NCBI GenBank assembly: GCA_004028775.1
Contig: RXGA01000002.1
Coordinates: 307,188 to 371,187 of the forward strand
Length of the DNA: 64,000 bases
Direction of reading: 5' to 3'
From: Candidatus Methanosuratincola subterraneus
GTDB lineage: Archaea > Thermoproteota > Methanomethylicia > Methanomethylicales > Methanomethylicaceae
The position numbers and the translations under genes were made by a program. Below the pieces are notes generated by a model that was given only the letters and a program-made list of their open reading frames with translations, searched no databases and was not told the origin of the DNA. Shown here piece by piece: positions 26,789-36,463 of this stretch (the first letter of the stretch is position 1; every line of letters starts with the position of its first letter).

Positions 26789-27358
26789 CTAGGAGAGGGA
26801 CCTCCAGATGTGGTAGAGCCGCTGCAGGACGGTCATGTTCGTGAGCAGCGCGAGGACAAGGATCCCGATGTCGAGGATCCCGAGGATCGCGGTTGCTGCT
26901 ACCAGCACCATCCTCTCGGCCCGCTCCATCAGACCGACGGCGGACATCCTGACCTGCTCGACCTCTCCCCTCGCCCTCACGTAGCTGACCATGACGGACC
27001 CGATCATGGCTGCCATCCCCGCGATCGGGTTGCAGAGGCCGGAGATGGCGATCGCTCCGAGTACTGCAAGGTCTGAGTACCGGTCCAGGGTCGAGTCCAG
27101 GACGCCTCCCCACTTGGTGACCCTCCCGGAGGCTCGGGCGACGGCGCCGTCGATTATGTCGAAGAACCCGGAGATCAGCAGCACGACCCCGCCAAGCACA
27201 GGCATGGATCGGTAGAATGCATAGGCAGCCACGAGCGAGACGAGGAATCCCATGAGAGTGATGGCGTTAGGCGGCACCCGCGACCTCGCCAGCGCGGAGG
27301 CCAGCGGTCGCAATACCCTCGAGACGGCGTTCCTCACCCTGTTGAGCATGAAGCGCAC
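26789..27358 (-). CDS. CDP-alcohol phosphatidyltransferase (archaeal lipid headgroup)
   Basis: A membrane enzyme that attaches an alcohol headgroup to CDP-archaeol. The 189 residues show the full family motif: D67, D70-G71, A74-R75, G84, D88 and D92. About six membrane helices follow. Archaeal relatives make archaetidylinositol-phosphate or archaetidylglycerol-phosphate; sequence alone does not decide. M4 is another possible start. It is divergent from guaA subunit B across a 57-nt region. Confidence 0.88.
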   Translation of the reverse strand: MRFMLNRVRNAVSRVLRPLASALARSRVPPNAITLMGFLVSLVAAYAFYRSMPVLGGVVLLISGFFDIIDGAVARASGRVTKWGGVLDSTLDRYSDLAVLGAIAISGLCNPIAGMAAMIGSVMVSYVRARGEVEQVRMSAVGLMERAERMVLVAATAILGILDIGILVLALLTNMTVLQRLYHIWRSLS

Positions 27359-27415
27359 CTACCGCTGATCGGGTCTGCACTAACTTTAAGATTAACCTTG
27401 CCGTAGAGAGCGCTG

Positions 27416-28606
27416 TTGGGGGTTTGCAAGATTTCTGATCCTGGAGCGGTTGAGGCTTTTGACCCTGCAAGATTCACGGAAGAGAAGGTCGCCGAGATCA
27501 GGAGGTTCGTAGGCGACGGCAAGGCTGCGATAGCAACCTCGGGCGGGGTCGACAGCACGGTCTGCGCAGCTCTGGCGCACCGCGCGCTCGGGGAGAGGCT
27601 CGTCTGCTTCTTCCTCGACACGGGCTTCATGAGGGAGGGGGAGGTCGAGGAGGTCAAGGGGATACTCACCTCGCTTGGGCTCCCGCTCAGGATCCTCGCC
27701 GTGAGCGACAGGTTCATGGCGGCGCTCAAGGGCAAGTCGGACGCGGAAGCCAAGCGGATCGCATTCAGGGAGACTTTCTACACGGTTCTTGGGGAGGCGG
27801 CTAAAGCCGAGGGTTGCGACGTGCTCATCCAAGGGACGATAGCGCCGGACTGGATCGAGACCGCGGGCGGGATAAAGACTCAGCACAACGTCCTCGAGCA
27901 GCTCGGCGTGGACACTAAAACTTCGTTCGGGTTCAGGCTCCTCGAGCCGCTCCTGGAGCTATACAAGGACCAGGTGAGGAGGCTCGCGGTCCACCTGGGC
28001 GTGAGGCTTGACGCATCGCAGAGGCAGCCATTCCCGGGGCCCGGGCTCATGGTCAGGTGCATCGGGGAGGTCACAGAGGAGAAGATGGAGGTCCTCAGGA
28101 AGGCGACCGCGGTCGTGGAGGGGGAGCTCTCGAGGCTGGATCCGCCCCCGAAGCAGTACTTCGCCGCGGTCACGGAAGACGACCGGAGGGAGGCTGACTC
28201 GAGGATGGCGAGGTCGGCGGTCGGGCCAAACGGGAGGGCGTGGTACCTCGGGGCACGGGTGACAGGCGTTAAGGGCGACGAGAGGGCTTACGGGAGGATG
28301 GTAGTCGTGGAGCCGGGGGATCAGGCAGATCCAGCGGATCTCCTGGGGATCGTGGAGAGGGTGATCCACGAGGACTGGGGCGTCGTGAGGGTGCTCTTGG
28401 CGGTCGAGGGCAGGGGCGGCGAAAAGGGGGGATACGCGGTGATAGTCAGGGCGGTCGAGACAAGGGACTTTATGACGGTGAAGCCGACCCCGGTCCCGCG
28501 GGCAGCACTGAAGAGGATCGCGTCAAGGGTGATGGAGGACCCCCGCGTCGGGTTGGTCTGCTATGACATCACCTCGAAGCCACCGGCGACAGTGGAGTTC
28601 GAGTGA
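27416..28606 (+). CDS. guaAB: GMP synthase, ATP-pyrophosphatase subunit (subunit B)
   Basis: This subunit adenylates XMP and aminates it with ammonia from subunit A. The 396 residues contain the PP-loop TSGGVDSTV (41-49), VLIQGTIAPDWIET, QRQPFPGPGLMVRCIGEVT, and the dimerisation domain ending VCYDITSKPPATVEFE. At 396 residues it is longer than the roughly 310-residue euryarchaeal form, with the extra length in 230-345. TTG 27416 is the chosen start. In archaea subunits A and B are separate genes; A follows 88 nt downstream with its own TATA-like element. Confidence 0.93.
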   Translation: MGVCKISDPGAVEAFDPARFTEEKVAEIRRFVGDGKAAIATSGGVDSTVCAALAHRALGERLVCFFLDTGFMREGEVEEVKGILTSLGLPLRILAVSDRFMAALKGKSDAEAKRIAFRETFYTVLGEAAKAEGCDVLIQGTIAPDWIETAGGIKTQHNVLEQLGVDTKTSFGFRLLEPLLELYKDQVRRLAVHLGVRLDASQRQPFPGPGLMVRCIGEVTEEKMEVLRKATAVVEGELSRLDPPPKQYFAAVTEDDRREADSRMARSAVGPNGRAWYLGARVTGVKGDERAYGRMVVVEPGDQADPADLLGIVERVIHEDWGVVRVLLAVEGRGGEKGGYAVIVRAVETRDFMTVKPTPVPRAALKRIASRVMEDPRVGLVCYDITSKPPATVEFE

Positions 28607-28694
28607 CGGCTAGTTTATTTACCCCTTTTTATCCGATTTTTCGAGGAGGCGTCCGCGCGGATCCTGGATTCGGCGGGATAGGAGCGGGGCAAGG

Positions 28695-29264
28695 ATGGAG
28701 ATACCTGTCATCTTCCTGGGCGGGCAGTACAACCACCTGATAGTCAGGGCGCTGAAGGAGATAGGGGTCTCGAGCAGGCTAGTCCTGCCCCAAGCCGCTA
28801 TGGATGCGGTGAAGGGTGCGAACGGGCTGATCATGGGAGGCGGACCATACAGCGTGAACGACGGGCTTGCCAGGTTCGGGGCCCTCCCAGAGATAGTCGA
28901 GAGCGCGGGGTTCCCCATTCTCGGCATCTGCCTCTCGCACCAGCTGATAGGCAAGATTCTGGGGGGCGAGGTCGTCAAGGGGAGGAGACCGGAGTACGGC
29001 AGGACCGTGATCAGGGTCATCGATGAGGACGACATACTTGCAGGGGTCGGGAGCGAATTCGTCGCCTGGGCGTCCCACAACGATGAGGTGGTCAGGACGG
29101 GCAGGGAGAGGTTCACCGTACTGGCTGAGAGCGAGTTCTGCGGCGTGGAGGCCCTCAGGGCTGAAGGCAGGGAGGTCTACGGCGTCCAGTTCCACCCGGA
29201 GGTGGCTGAGACCCCGGTGGGGAAACAGATACTCAAGAATTTCGCGGGAATCTGCAAGTCATAG
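28695..29264 (+). CDS. guaAA: GMP synthase, glutamine amidotransferase subunit (subunit A)
   Basis: Class I glutamine amidotransferase that supplies ammonia to the ATP-pyrophosphatase subunit. The 189 residues have the full triad C79 (GICLSHQ), H167 and E169 (GVQFHPEV). The MGGGPYSVND motif takes the place of the usual GGP oxyanion segment. ATG 28695 follows a TATA-like ctttttatcc at about 28625-28634. It is the last gene before the pilus region and converges with the giant prepilin gene. Confidence 0.94.
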   Translation: MEIPVIFLGGQYNHLIVRALKEIGVSSRLVLPQAAMDAVKGANGLIMGGGPYSVNDGLARFGALPEIVESAGFPILGICLSHQLIGKILGGEVVKGRRPEYGRTVIRVIDEDDILAGVGSEFVAWASHNDEVVRTGRERFTVLAESEFCGVEALRAEGREVYGVQFHPEVAETPVGKQILKNFAGICKS

Positions 29265-29439
29265 GGCAGCTCATCCGCGACGACCGCAGGTTCAATCAAC
29301 GCCCATCTGGGCAGGGGCTGCGCATTTGCGATTGGCATCTCATTTGAAGCATATTGCAGAGTCATTTGGATAAGAAATTGGAACCGATTCAAGACAGGCG
29401 TTTGAATAGAAAAAAGAGAGAGAAGGAGCGAATCCTTGA

Positions 29440-32400
29440 TCAGAAGAGGTGCTGGCTGGCCCAAGTTGTGTCTGAGGATCCGTATCTGAAGGCAGAGTTG
29501 AGCTGCGTCAACAGGCTGTTCAGCCCGTCGATTGTGAATCCGGGCAGGAGGGAGGAGATCTCTGCCCCTCCTAAGACCTGGTTCGCAATGCTGAGTACCT
29601 CGGCAACGCTCATCCCGTTTACCGACGCGCTGTAGTTATAGACCCTCAGGCTGCCGAAGCCTAGAGGGAAGATGCTTATGGACCTCTCGCTGAACCTGAC
29701 GTTGAGCTCTAGTGCCAGGACGTTGGCTCCGAACTGACCCCCTGGGTAGGTTGCCGGATCGATGTAGTCGGCTGCGAGTTGGCTAACTGGGTATGTATTA
29801 ACCAAGTAGGATCTCATTGTCGTTACGTTCGACCAGATTATCGAGTAGTTGTCGGCCGTCCCGGGGCGCCCGATCTCCGCGAACCCGGATGGGTAGGCAG
29901 CGCTGAAGTTCCCGGCTGTGAGGGTCGGCTCCGTGCCCCACTGCTGCCTGGTGTAAGTTATGTAGAGTCCGGCGAAGAAGCTCCTCTTGAAGCCGAACGA
30001 CTGTCCGGAGACGCTCGACTGGAGGTCTATCTTCGAGGACGAAGCAGTAGTGTTGGACCATCCCTGGGGTACCGCGGCGGCGAGCGTATAGTTCCCGCCT
30101 GGGACATTGGTGAACGCGAATGCCCCAGACTGGTCGGTCACGGTGGTGAAGTTGCCCCCTGATCCCGTGAGTGTGACTGCCCAGCCGGCGAGGTAGTAGT
30201 CCGCGGAGTCAAAGCCGTTCTGGTTCGGGTCGAAGAAGACGAAGCCGGTCACGTTGAACCGGTTGTACCTCACGCCGAAGTTGTTGTTAGTCGAGTCCCT
30301 ATCGGTGACGTTCACGGTTATCCTCGAGGCGGTCGTGTTGGTCCAGCCCGGCTGCAGGATCGCCAGGACGGTGTAAGTCCCGTTCGGGACGCCCGAGAAG
30401 TAGAACTCCCCAGTTTCGAGGGTGGTGGACTTCTTCCACGGGGTAGCGGTCGAGTTGTAGGTGCCGTTGTAGAGCCACACACTCCAGCCCTGGAGACCGA
30501 GATCGCCCTCCTCCAGCACCCCATCCCCATCAGTATCGTTGAAGACGATTCCGCTAACCACGTACGTCGGGGATGGCGGGACATAGCTGGCGCCCAGCTT
30601 TATCCCGGATACAGATGACGAGGTGATTGCTACTGCGGCGGGCATGGTGGTGCTCACCCACCGATCCTTTAGCAGGAGCGAGACAAGGTAGTTGCCAGGG
30701 CCCAGCCCAAAGGCGGTGAACGCGCCGTCACCCCCTGATGCCACGACTTGGACAGGGATGCCGGTCGACGCGTCCGAGACCATCACCTGCCAGTCCGCCA
30801 TGGGCGGATCATAGGCGTTCCTTATCCCATTCGCGTCGGTATCGTTGAAGACCAGCCCGCTTATGGAGTAGTTCCATGGGAGTGCGGTGGAGACGAAGCC
30901 GAAGTTGAAGCTGGCTGAAGAGTTCACCACATATTGGAGCCTGGGAGTCGAGTTAGTGTATCCCAGCTCCAGGGCTGCTATAATCGTGTAGTTCGATCCT
31001 GCGTTCAGGGATCCAAATGAGTAGAACCCGTCGGCGCCTGTGACCGCGAACCTCGCCGGAGAGCCCGAGCCATCATAGATCCCTTCGTAGAGCAGGACCG
31101 TCCAGCCCTCTAGCGGCTCGTCTGAGAGGGGATCATAGTAGCCGTCCGAGTCGGAGTCCTGGAAGATAGTGCCGTAGACCGTGAAGGTAACTGGGGCACC
31201 CGACTTGTGTAATCCGAAGTCCCGCCAGACCGGCGTGTCGGAAATTACCACAGAGTACCAGACGGGGGTGGTGTTAATCCATCCGGACTGGCGCACGATC
31301 GTCAAGTTGTAGGTCCCCGGCGCAAGCCCGGAGAATGAGAAGAGGCCCTGAGCTCCAGTCAGATAGGTGTACACAGGAAGGTTGTTCGAGTCGAGCAGAA
31401 TAACCTGCCAGCCAGGCATGGGCAGATCGACGTAAGGATCGAATGCACCATTGGAATCAGTGTCGTTGTAGACGCGACCGCTGATGCTGAGCTGCACCTG
31501 CCCCCCTCCAGTGCCCACGTAGAAGTTGCCAAAATCGACATTGGAGACCGGAGACGATGACACGGAAACCACCTTAAGAAGCGAGGTGGTGTTGACCCAA
31601 CCTTCCCTAAGTATCTGCTCAACCGCGTACGTCCCTGGCGTTAGATCCGCTATCGTGTAGACGCCGCCCGAGTCGGTCGGATCAGCCAAGTACATCGGAC
31701 CGCCAAGCCTGCTGTAGACCACATCCCAGCCTTCAAGTGGAAGGTCACCAGGCGGGATGAAGAAGCCGTTCCGGTCGGTGTCGTTGTAGACGCGACCGCT
31801 GATATTGAGCGCAGTGGGCGGAGGGAAGCCAATGAATTTTACCCCAAAGTCCAAGCCACTTACCGCGGAGCCGTTGACCACGACTGGCATGCTCCACGAG
31901 GTGGTGTTGGTCCAGCCCGCCCTGAGGATTACGGAGACCTCGTAGGTCCCTGGAAGGAGGTCGAAGAAGTATGATCCGTCAGCGGCAGTCCTGGTGGCGT
32001 ACATGGGACCGCCGACAGCACGCACAGAGACGTACCAGTCCTGGAGACCGAGTTCGCCGGCATCTGGATCCCCGTTGAAGTTTGTGTCGTTGAATACAAT
32101 GCCGCTGACACGGTACCTCGGAACAGGCGTCTCAAAGAACCACCCAAAATCTACATCACTTTTTGAGCTGGACTTGATCATCACAACGAGCTCGGAGGGG
32201 GTCGTGTTGGTCATCAACACTCCGCCTGGGAGAGAGAGACGCGGGGCGGTCACAGTATAGTAGCCCTTGTCAAGCCCGCCATAAGAGTACTTTCCGTATT
32301 GGTCGATGTAAGCCGGGATGCGACTCCCGTTTCCAAAAGATATCTCCACGAAATAGCCCTCAAACGAGAAGGGGACATCTACGGATCCGTTGTATACGCC

Positions 32401-32958
32401 ATCCCTGTCCCTGTCCTCGAAAACGATGCCGCTGATCGAGTACTTGGTGATTATCCCCTCGCTTGGACCTGAGGATCCCCCGGACTCCTCAGCTGTTGGG
32501 AGGAGGTAAGTGGACCACGTCTTGAAACCGGACTTGGTCACTATGCTGAAGAGCACAGGGGTGCCGAGGTACTTCTTGTCAATCGAAAAGCTCACGTTGA
32601 TTATATCGCCCGGGGACATCGGACCGTATGATTCCCAGTCGACATGCGGGGCGGAGATAAGGGTCCGGTACACAGTCTCGACGTAAAGTGCGTTGACAGT
32701 TGCGTTGACCGACCCGGAGTTGAGTATGAAGAGGGTGCAATTATAATTCGATTCACTTACCTTTATGACGTCTACTTTGACCACGTCGAGGCGCTCCATT
32801 ATTTTCCCCGCCGAGTCCTCTGGAAGGGAGAACGGGGGGATTGAGCTGTAAAGTACGAAAGCCGTGCTTACTGCAATACCTATGAGGAGTATGGTCGTTA
32901 CGATAACAGAAACCCCTCTTGATGAAGGCAAATAATAACACCTATGACAATAAAACAT
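29440..32958 (-). CDS. Giant prepilin-like adhesin with eight SdrD-B-type repeats
   Basis: A surface protein of 1172 residues. The N-terminus has a class III (type IV prepilin) signal: SSRG at 12-15 with cleavage before V16, then a hydrophobic helix SVIVTTILLIGIAVSTAFV. After about 150 residues come eight repeats of 90-110 residues, each starting like VSGIVFNDTNFNG and ending like PGTYEVSVILRAGWTNTT, the SdrD B/prealbumin-like fold with DxDxDG calcium-type loops. The last about 150 residues are a different domain. Many N-x-T/S sites suggest N-glycosylation. ATG 32958 is used; TTG 32931 has a better aggtg site and gives the same mature protein. It is probably a pilus-associated adhesin. Confidence 0.85.
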   Translation of the reverse strand: MFYCHRCYYLPSSRGVSVIVTTILLIGIAVSTAFVLYSSIPPFSLPEDSAGKIMERLDVVKVDVIKVSESNYNCTLFILNSGSVNATVNALYVETVYRTLISAPHVDWESYGPMSPGDIINVSFSIDKKYLGTPVLFSIVTKSGFKTWSTYLLPTAEESGGSSGPSEGIITKYSISGIVFEDRDRDGVYNGSVDVPFSFEGYFVEISFGNGSRIPAYIDQYGKYSYGGLDKGYYTVTAPRLSLPGGVLMTNTTPSELVVMIKSSSKSDVDFGWFFETPVPRYRVSGIVFNDTNFNGDPDAGELGLQDWYVSVRAVGGPMYATRTAADGSYFFDLLPGTYEVSVILRAGWTNTTSWSMPVVVNGSAVSGLDFGVKFIGFPPPTALNISGRVYNDTDRNGFFIPPGDLPLEGWDVVYSRLGGPMYLADPTDSGGVYTIADLTPGTYAVEQILREGWVNTTSLLKVVSVSSSPVSNVDFGNFYVGTGGGQVQLSISGRVYNDTDSNGAFDPYVDLPMPGWQVILLDSNNLPVYTYLTGAQGLFSFSGLAPGTYNLTIVRQSGWINTTPVWYSVVISDTPVWRDFGLHKSGAPVTFTVYGTIFQDSDSDGYYDPLSDEPLEGWTVLLYEGIYDGSGSPARFAVTGADGFYSFGSLNAGSNYTIIAALELGYTNSTPRLQYVVNSSASFNFGFVSTALPWNYSISGLVFNDTDANGIRNAYDPPMADWQVMVSDASTGIPVQVVASGGDGAFTAFGLGPGNYLVSLLLKDRWVSTTMPAAVAITSSSVSGIKLGASYVPPSPTYVVSGIVFNDTDGDGVLEEGDLGLQGWSVWLYNGTYNSTATPWKKSTTLETGEFYFSGVPNGTYTVLAILQPGWTNTTASRITVNVTDRDSTNNNFGVRYNRFNVTGFVFFDPNQNGFDSADYYLAGWAVTLTGSGGNFTTVTDQSGAFAFTNVPGGNYTLAAAVPQGWSNTTASSSKIDLQSSVSGQSFGFKRSFFAGLYITYTRQQWGTEPTLTAGNFSAAYPSGFAEIGRPGTADNYSIIWSNVTTMRSYLVNTYPVSQLAADYIDPATYPGGQFGANVLALELNVRFSERSISIFPLGFGSLRVYNYSASVNGMSVAEVLSIANQVLGGAEISSLLPGFTIDGLNSLLTQLNSAFRYGSSDTTWASQHLF

Positions 32959-33090
32959 GAACACCAATTTATCTTCTTTGCTTTTTCTGAAAGAAAAATT
33001 AGGATTTAGTAATGATTTTTTTAAATTTTTGTATTTTAGTAGAACTCCGATGCACATTGGGCTTGGTCTGAAACAATAAAGTGAAAAAGG

Positions 33091-33996
33091 TCAGGGGTAG
33101 AAGGCGGCGTTCGCTATGTTGAGCCTGAGGTAGACAGGGCCCTCGTACCCCACGGTCTTGAAGAATACGGTCACCTCGTGGACCGAGTACTTGTCGCCAG
33201 GGATTACGATGTAAACATCTTTCGTGCTGTCGATCCACTTGTCGTTGAAGCTCTCACCCACCCAGGCCGGATACGATCCGTTTATTTGGAAGTTAACGAG
33301 CGAATTGCCGTCTATGAGGAACCTTATAGTGGCGTCCTGCGTCGCGTCAGTGGTCTTTACGAGTACTGCCCTGGCTATGAATCCGATTACGTTCGTCGAG
33401 TTGTAGTAGTAGTTCGAGATCACGGCTGCGTCGTCGGTCCATTCCCAGTCGATCCTCAGGTCGTAGAAGTAGCTTGTGCCTATCAGGGTGCTCTGGTTGA
33501 GCTGGGTTGGAGGAATGCCCTCGTTCTCTTGGCTGGTGGTGTTCCAGTACCAGCTGACGGTCCAAGTCCTCTTCTGTATCCGCTCCATCATGTCGGCGTA
33601 GGACCCGCTGAAGATATTTCCACGCAGCGTTACGACCCTGAACGAGCCGTCAGTCTTAGACCAATCGAACGAGGGGAAGGTCACGCTGGAGAATGGCGGG
33701 ACGCCCCGCTGCCCCGTCCACAACAAATCGTGTCCGCTCCAGATCTGGGTCACTACAACAACCTCGGAAGTGGGGTTCTGGACCGAGATGGCGGTCTCGT
33801 TGATCGGGGTCACGACGAGGACCTCATGGGCCCTAAGCTGCTCCTCCCTCATGTCCACCCTCACGTTCTCGACGTACTTGTTCAGCTCGCTCGTCCAGAC
33901 AAAAGAGTAGGAGGCGACGAGCGCGAATATGAGGACGAAGATTGTCATCCCAACGACCGTGCTGACGCCCTTTTTACGCGTACTGCCTGTGGACAT
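33091..33996 (-). CDS. Large pilin-like protein with class III signal
   Basis: A 301-residue secreted protein. The prepilin signal is RKKG at 7-10 with cleavage before V11, then VSTVVGMTIFVLIFALVASY. The large C-terminal part is beta-rich with several NxS/T sites (NQST, NYYYNST, NGSYP). ATG 33996 is chosen because ggtgat lies 6 nt upstream; the TTG at 34002 is less likely. The upstream pilin gene's stop at 34003 is 6 nt away, so the two are coupled. At this size it is more likely a minor or tip pilin than the main subunit. Confidence 0.8.
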   Translation of the reverse strand: MSTGSTRKKGVSTVVGMTIFVLIFALVASYSFVWTSELNKYVENVRVDMREEQLRAHEVLVVTPINETAISVQNPTSEVVVVTQIWSGHDLLWTGQRGVPPFSSVTFPSFDWSKTDGSFRVVTLRGNIFSGSYADMMERIQKRTWTVSWYWNTTSQENEGIPPTQLNQSTLIGTSYFYDLRIDWEWTDDAAVISNYYYNSTNVIGFIARAVLVKTTDATQDATIRFLIDGNSLVNFQINGSYPAWVGESFNDKWIDSTKDVYIVIPGDKYSVHEVTVFFKTVGYEGPVYLRLNIANAAFYP

Positions 33997-34002
33997 GGTC
34001 AA

Positions 34003-34443
34003 TCACCCAAGGAAGTAGTAATTCTCGAAGTAGTTGCCCAGCTTTGACACGACGCGCACGAGCTGGGGTTCGCCCGCAGAGATCTCCCTGTCGAGCACCC
34101 CGGTGACAAAGCCAGATCCGTACGGCGGGATGCTGCTTTCAACAAGGCTGCCCAGGGCGGTCCCGTTTATGTAGAGGGCTGCGATCCGCAAATTGGTCTG
34201 CCCGTAGTTGTATATGGCCACGCGAACGTTGGTATTTCCTGCAGAGACTGTGAACAGGACGTCTGTGATCACAAAGTTTTCCCTGACGGCATCAGAGTCC
34301 ACCTTGCTGGACTCCATGTAAGCCGAGGTTATGTTCGAGAAGTAGCCGAGTGAGTACAGGAAGACCCCGAAGCCTATCGTTGTGACTATCAGGATCATGA
34401 GGATTACCGCGATGATCTCGCTAACGCCCTTTATGGATCTCAA
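34003..34443 (-). CDS. Pilin-like protein with class III signal
   Basis: A 146-residue protein. The signal IKG at 4-6 is cleaved before V7, followed by the hydrophobic helix SEIIAVILMILIVTTIGFGV and a short beta domain with NITS and NGT glycosylation sites. The initiator is TTG 34443 behind aggtg. It sits between the main pilin and the larger pilin-like gene on the same strand. The NYGQTNLRIAALYING segment resembles the pilin beta-sandwich of archaeal type IV pilins and archaellins. Confidence 0.8.
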   Translation of the reverse strand: MRSIKGVSEIIAVILMILIVTTIGFGVFLYSLGYFSNITSAYMESSKVDSDAVRENFVITDVLFTVSAGNTNVRVAIYNYGQTNLRIAALYINGTALGSLVESSIPPYGSGFVTGVLDREISAGEPQLVRVVSKLGNYFENYYFLG

Positions 34444-34530
34444 GTATGGGCACCTGCAAATAATTATTCAGGAAATAGTATTTAAATTAACTGATAATAG
34501 GCAAAAATCAAAAAATAAAAAATAATTAAA

Positions 34531-34959
34531 TTAACTACTTGGTTTCAGGACGTTGAATTCCAAAGGTGTACCGTCAGAAAAGACTAGCTTGATTACATGG
34601 GTCCCTGGACCAAGGTCCGTCGCATCGACTGTCAAGGTTGTAACGTTTCCAACAGCAAAGTTTCCACTTGGGCTATAACCATTGCTTTTTAATACACCAT
34701 CAATATACAAAGATGACAAGCTAACCTGTTTTGTACCGATATTCCTGATGTAGATAGTGAAGCTTTGATCTTCGGGATCATAATTATATGTATCTATAGA
34801 GAATTGTGCAGTTCCACTCTGCCCAGTGCCGACGCCACCGATGAAGCCCATGACGAAGCTGTAGGTCACGACAGCAGCTGCCACGGCAATGATGATTAGA
34901 AGCAGTGTTGCAATTATAGGCGAGACTCCTTTTCTTGCTTTCAGAGAGAATTTCCTCAT
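34531..34959 (-). CDS. Archaeal type IV pilin (probable major subunit)
   Basis: A 142-residue classical archaeal pilin: KARKG at 7-11 with cleavage before V12, then VSPIIATLLLIIIAVAAAVV and a glycine-rich turn. The C-terminal beta domain ends DGTPLEFNVLKPSS. It has the strongest promoter of the cluster, a TATA at 34998-35008 and an aggtga site 6 nt before ATG 34959, and the lowest GC of the pilus genes. Both suit a highly expressed major pilin. The signal is the most canonical of the four prepilins here. Confidence 0.88.
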   Translation of the reverse strand: MRKFSLKARKGVSPIIATLLLIIIAVAAAVVTYSFVMGFIGGVGTGQSGTAQFSIDTYNYDPEDQSFTIYIRNIGTKQVSLSSLYIDGVLKSNGYSPSGNFAVGNVTTLTVDATDLGPGTHVIKLVFSDGTPLEFNVLKPSS

Positions 34960-34997
34960 TTTTATTCACCTATTATGATATAAAATATATATATCGG

Positions 34998-35008
34998 ATA
35001 TATAAACT
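34998..35008 (-). promoter_or_regulatory. TATA box of the pilin cluster
   Basis: On the minus strand the block reads gtttatatatcc, about 40-50 nt upstream of the major pilin ATG in the most AT-rich stretch of the locus. Confidence 0.6.
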
Positions 35009-35095
35009 TAATTTAATCGATCGGATTTTGGGTTGATCGCTGCGCGAGTGAAGGATAGCCGGTCGCAGCGATTCTCAAGGGGGACGGACGGGTTT

Positions 35096-35629
35096 ATGCG
35101 AAGGGGTTTGAAAGGGGGGTACGCGCTCGTGATCCTCTTTGGAGGGGGGAGGGTGCGCTACGGCAGCAGGGAAGCGGATCTCGTCGCCGGTCCATATGTC
35201 TACTCGGGGTCCGCGCTCAACGGCATCCAGGGTAGGATCGATCGCCACCAGAAGAAGTTCTACGGGATCGGCGGGAAGAACCACTGGCATATAGACGCCC
35301 TGCTGGCGGGGTGCTCAGCCGTAGCCGCGATATCCGCGCGGTCGGAGGAGAGGGTCGAGTGCAGGCTAGCCTCCGCGCTATCCTCATTGCCTGGGATGAG
35401 CCCTGTCGAGGGGTTCGGGTCCACTGACTGCCGCGCGGGTTGCAAGGGGCACCTGATCAGGTCCAGCCTTGGCTTCGAGGAGACCGCGGACATGGTGAGG
35501 GGGGCTTTCCGGGCGCTTGGTCTTGATCCGATCGATTGCAGCCGGTGGGAGCGATCCACCGAACCTGATCAGAGAATGGCAGAGACTATCCAGAAGATGA
35601 GGTCCCATCCGTCTAGGGCGATCAAGTAG
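35096..35629 (+). CDS. DUF123 (GIY-YIG-like) nuclease-family protein
   Basis: A 177-residue member of the archaeal DUF123/COG1833 family, related to GIY-YIG endonucleases. The motif GGYALVILFGGGRVRYG corresponds to the GIY segment; AGPYVYSGSALNGIQGRIDR corresponds to the YIG segment with catalytic Arg. NHWHIDALLAGC is the family hallmark. ATG 35096 is chosen over the TTG at 35033. The 3' end overlaps the prepilin peptidase gene by 61 bp (convergent). It interrupts the pilus locus and has no obvious link to it. Function is unknown. Confidence 0.82.
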   Translation: MRRGLKGGYALVILFGGGRVRYGSREADLVAGPYVYSGSALNGIQGRIDRHQKKFYGIGGKNHWHIDALLAGCSAVAAISARSEERVECRLASALSSLPGMSPVEGFGSTDCRAGCKGHLIRSSLGFEETADMVRGAFRALGLDPIDCSRWERSTEPDQRMAETIQKMRSHPSRAIK

Positions 35630-36288
35630 CCTGCTAGGAAGAAGACGATCATCGGTATCGCGGGCGTGACCCAGACGTACTGGCGCCCTTCATCGATATG
35701 CTTCACTTCGTCCTCGTCGGTCACTCTCGAGAAGAGCTTAAGCGTGGCCCCGCCAGATCCGTCCGGCACCTCCATCAGGTTGAAGTGGACCTTCTTTGCA
35801 GCCGAGGGGGAGACCCTGAACCCCGTCAGGATGGCTGCAGCCTTCCTTGCCCGCGAAGCGCTTATCCCGTCGAAAAACGCCTTCCCTGCGAGGCGCCAAG
35901 CCAAATTGATGACGAGGCAGGCAGGTACAAGGAGGATCGAGAGGAGGAGGGAGTTGCCGAGCACGGTCAGAGGGAAGAAGGGCGAGAGCTGCGAGACAGG
36001 GGAGAACGGGAAAGCCACGGCGATCGCCAGCAACGCCTTCGCATCCGCCCCGCCGTAGAGCCCCAGGTAGTAGACCCCGAAAGCCAGCGCCGCAGTGATC
36101 GCCACGCTGAAAGCGGCAAGCACGTATGGGTACCCATCCACTGTGGCTGCTTCGAGCAGCGTCAGCGCAGCGCCGGCGGCTCCCCCCACTATCCATACCC
36201 AGTCGTCGATCTCCCTGGTCTTCAGGTCCTGGTATGAGGCGAAGGCTAGCATCGCGCCGACTACGACCGCCTTGATCTCGAAGATCAT
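35569..36288 (-). CDS. Prepilin/preflagellin peptidase (FlaK/EppA type)
   Basis: Membrane aspartic protease that cleaves class III signals before pilin export. The 239 residues carry catalytic D21 (ASYQDLKTREIDDW) and D82 in LYGGADAKALLA, the GxGD-type site, plus about six membrane helices. A soluble segment of about 70 residues lies between the last helices. ATG 36288 is chosen because aggt lies 8 nt upstream; the frame is open to 36450. It is divergent from the secretion ATPase and surely processes the four prepilins encoded at 29440-34959. Confidence 0.9.
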   Translation of the reverse strand: MIFEIKAVVVGAMLAFASYQDLKTREIDDWVWIVGGAAGAALTLLEAATVDGYPYVLAAFSVAITAALAFGVYYLGLYGGADAKALLAIAVAFPFSPVSQLSPFFPLTVLGNSLLLSILLVPACLVINLAWRLAGKAFFDGISASRARKAAAILTGFRVSPSAAKKVHFNLMEVPDGSGGATLKLFSRVTDEDEVKHIDEGRQYVWVTPAIPMIVFFLAGYLIALDGWDLIFWIVSAIL

Positions 36289-36463
36289 TGATAGACCTTC
36301 TCCTTTGGGAGAAGTATCCTTCCGGAGGATATTTAGCCTTTCCAATTTGTCCCCCGCGTTCGCGCCATCCAAGAGTTTCGACTGGAACGGCCCCGGGGAT
36401 AGGCGGCCGGTCTGCAGCGGCCCCTGCTTTGGGATCCACCAGATATTCAATTTTTCGCAAGAA

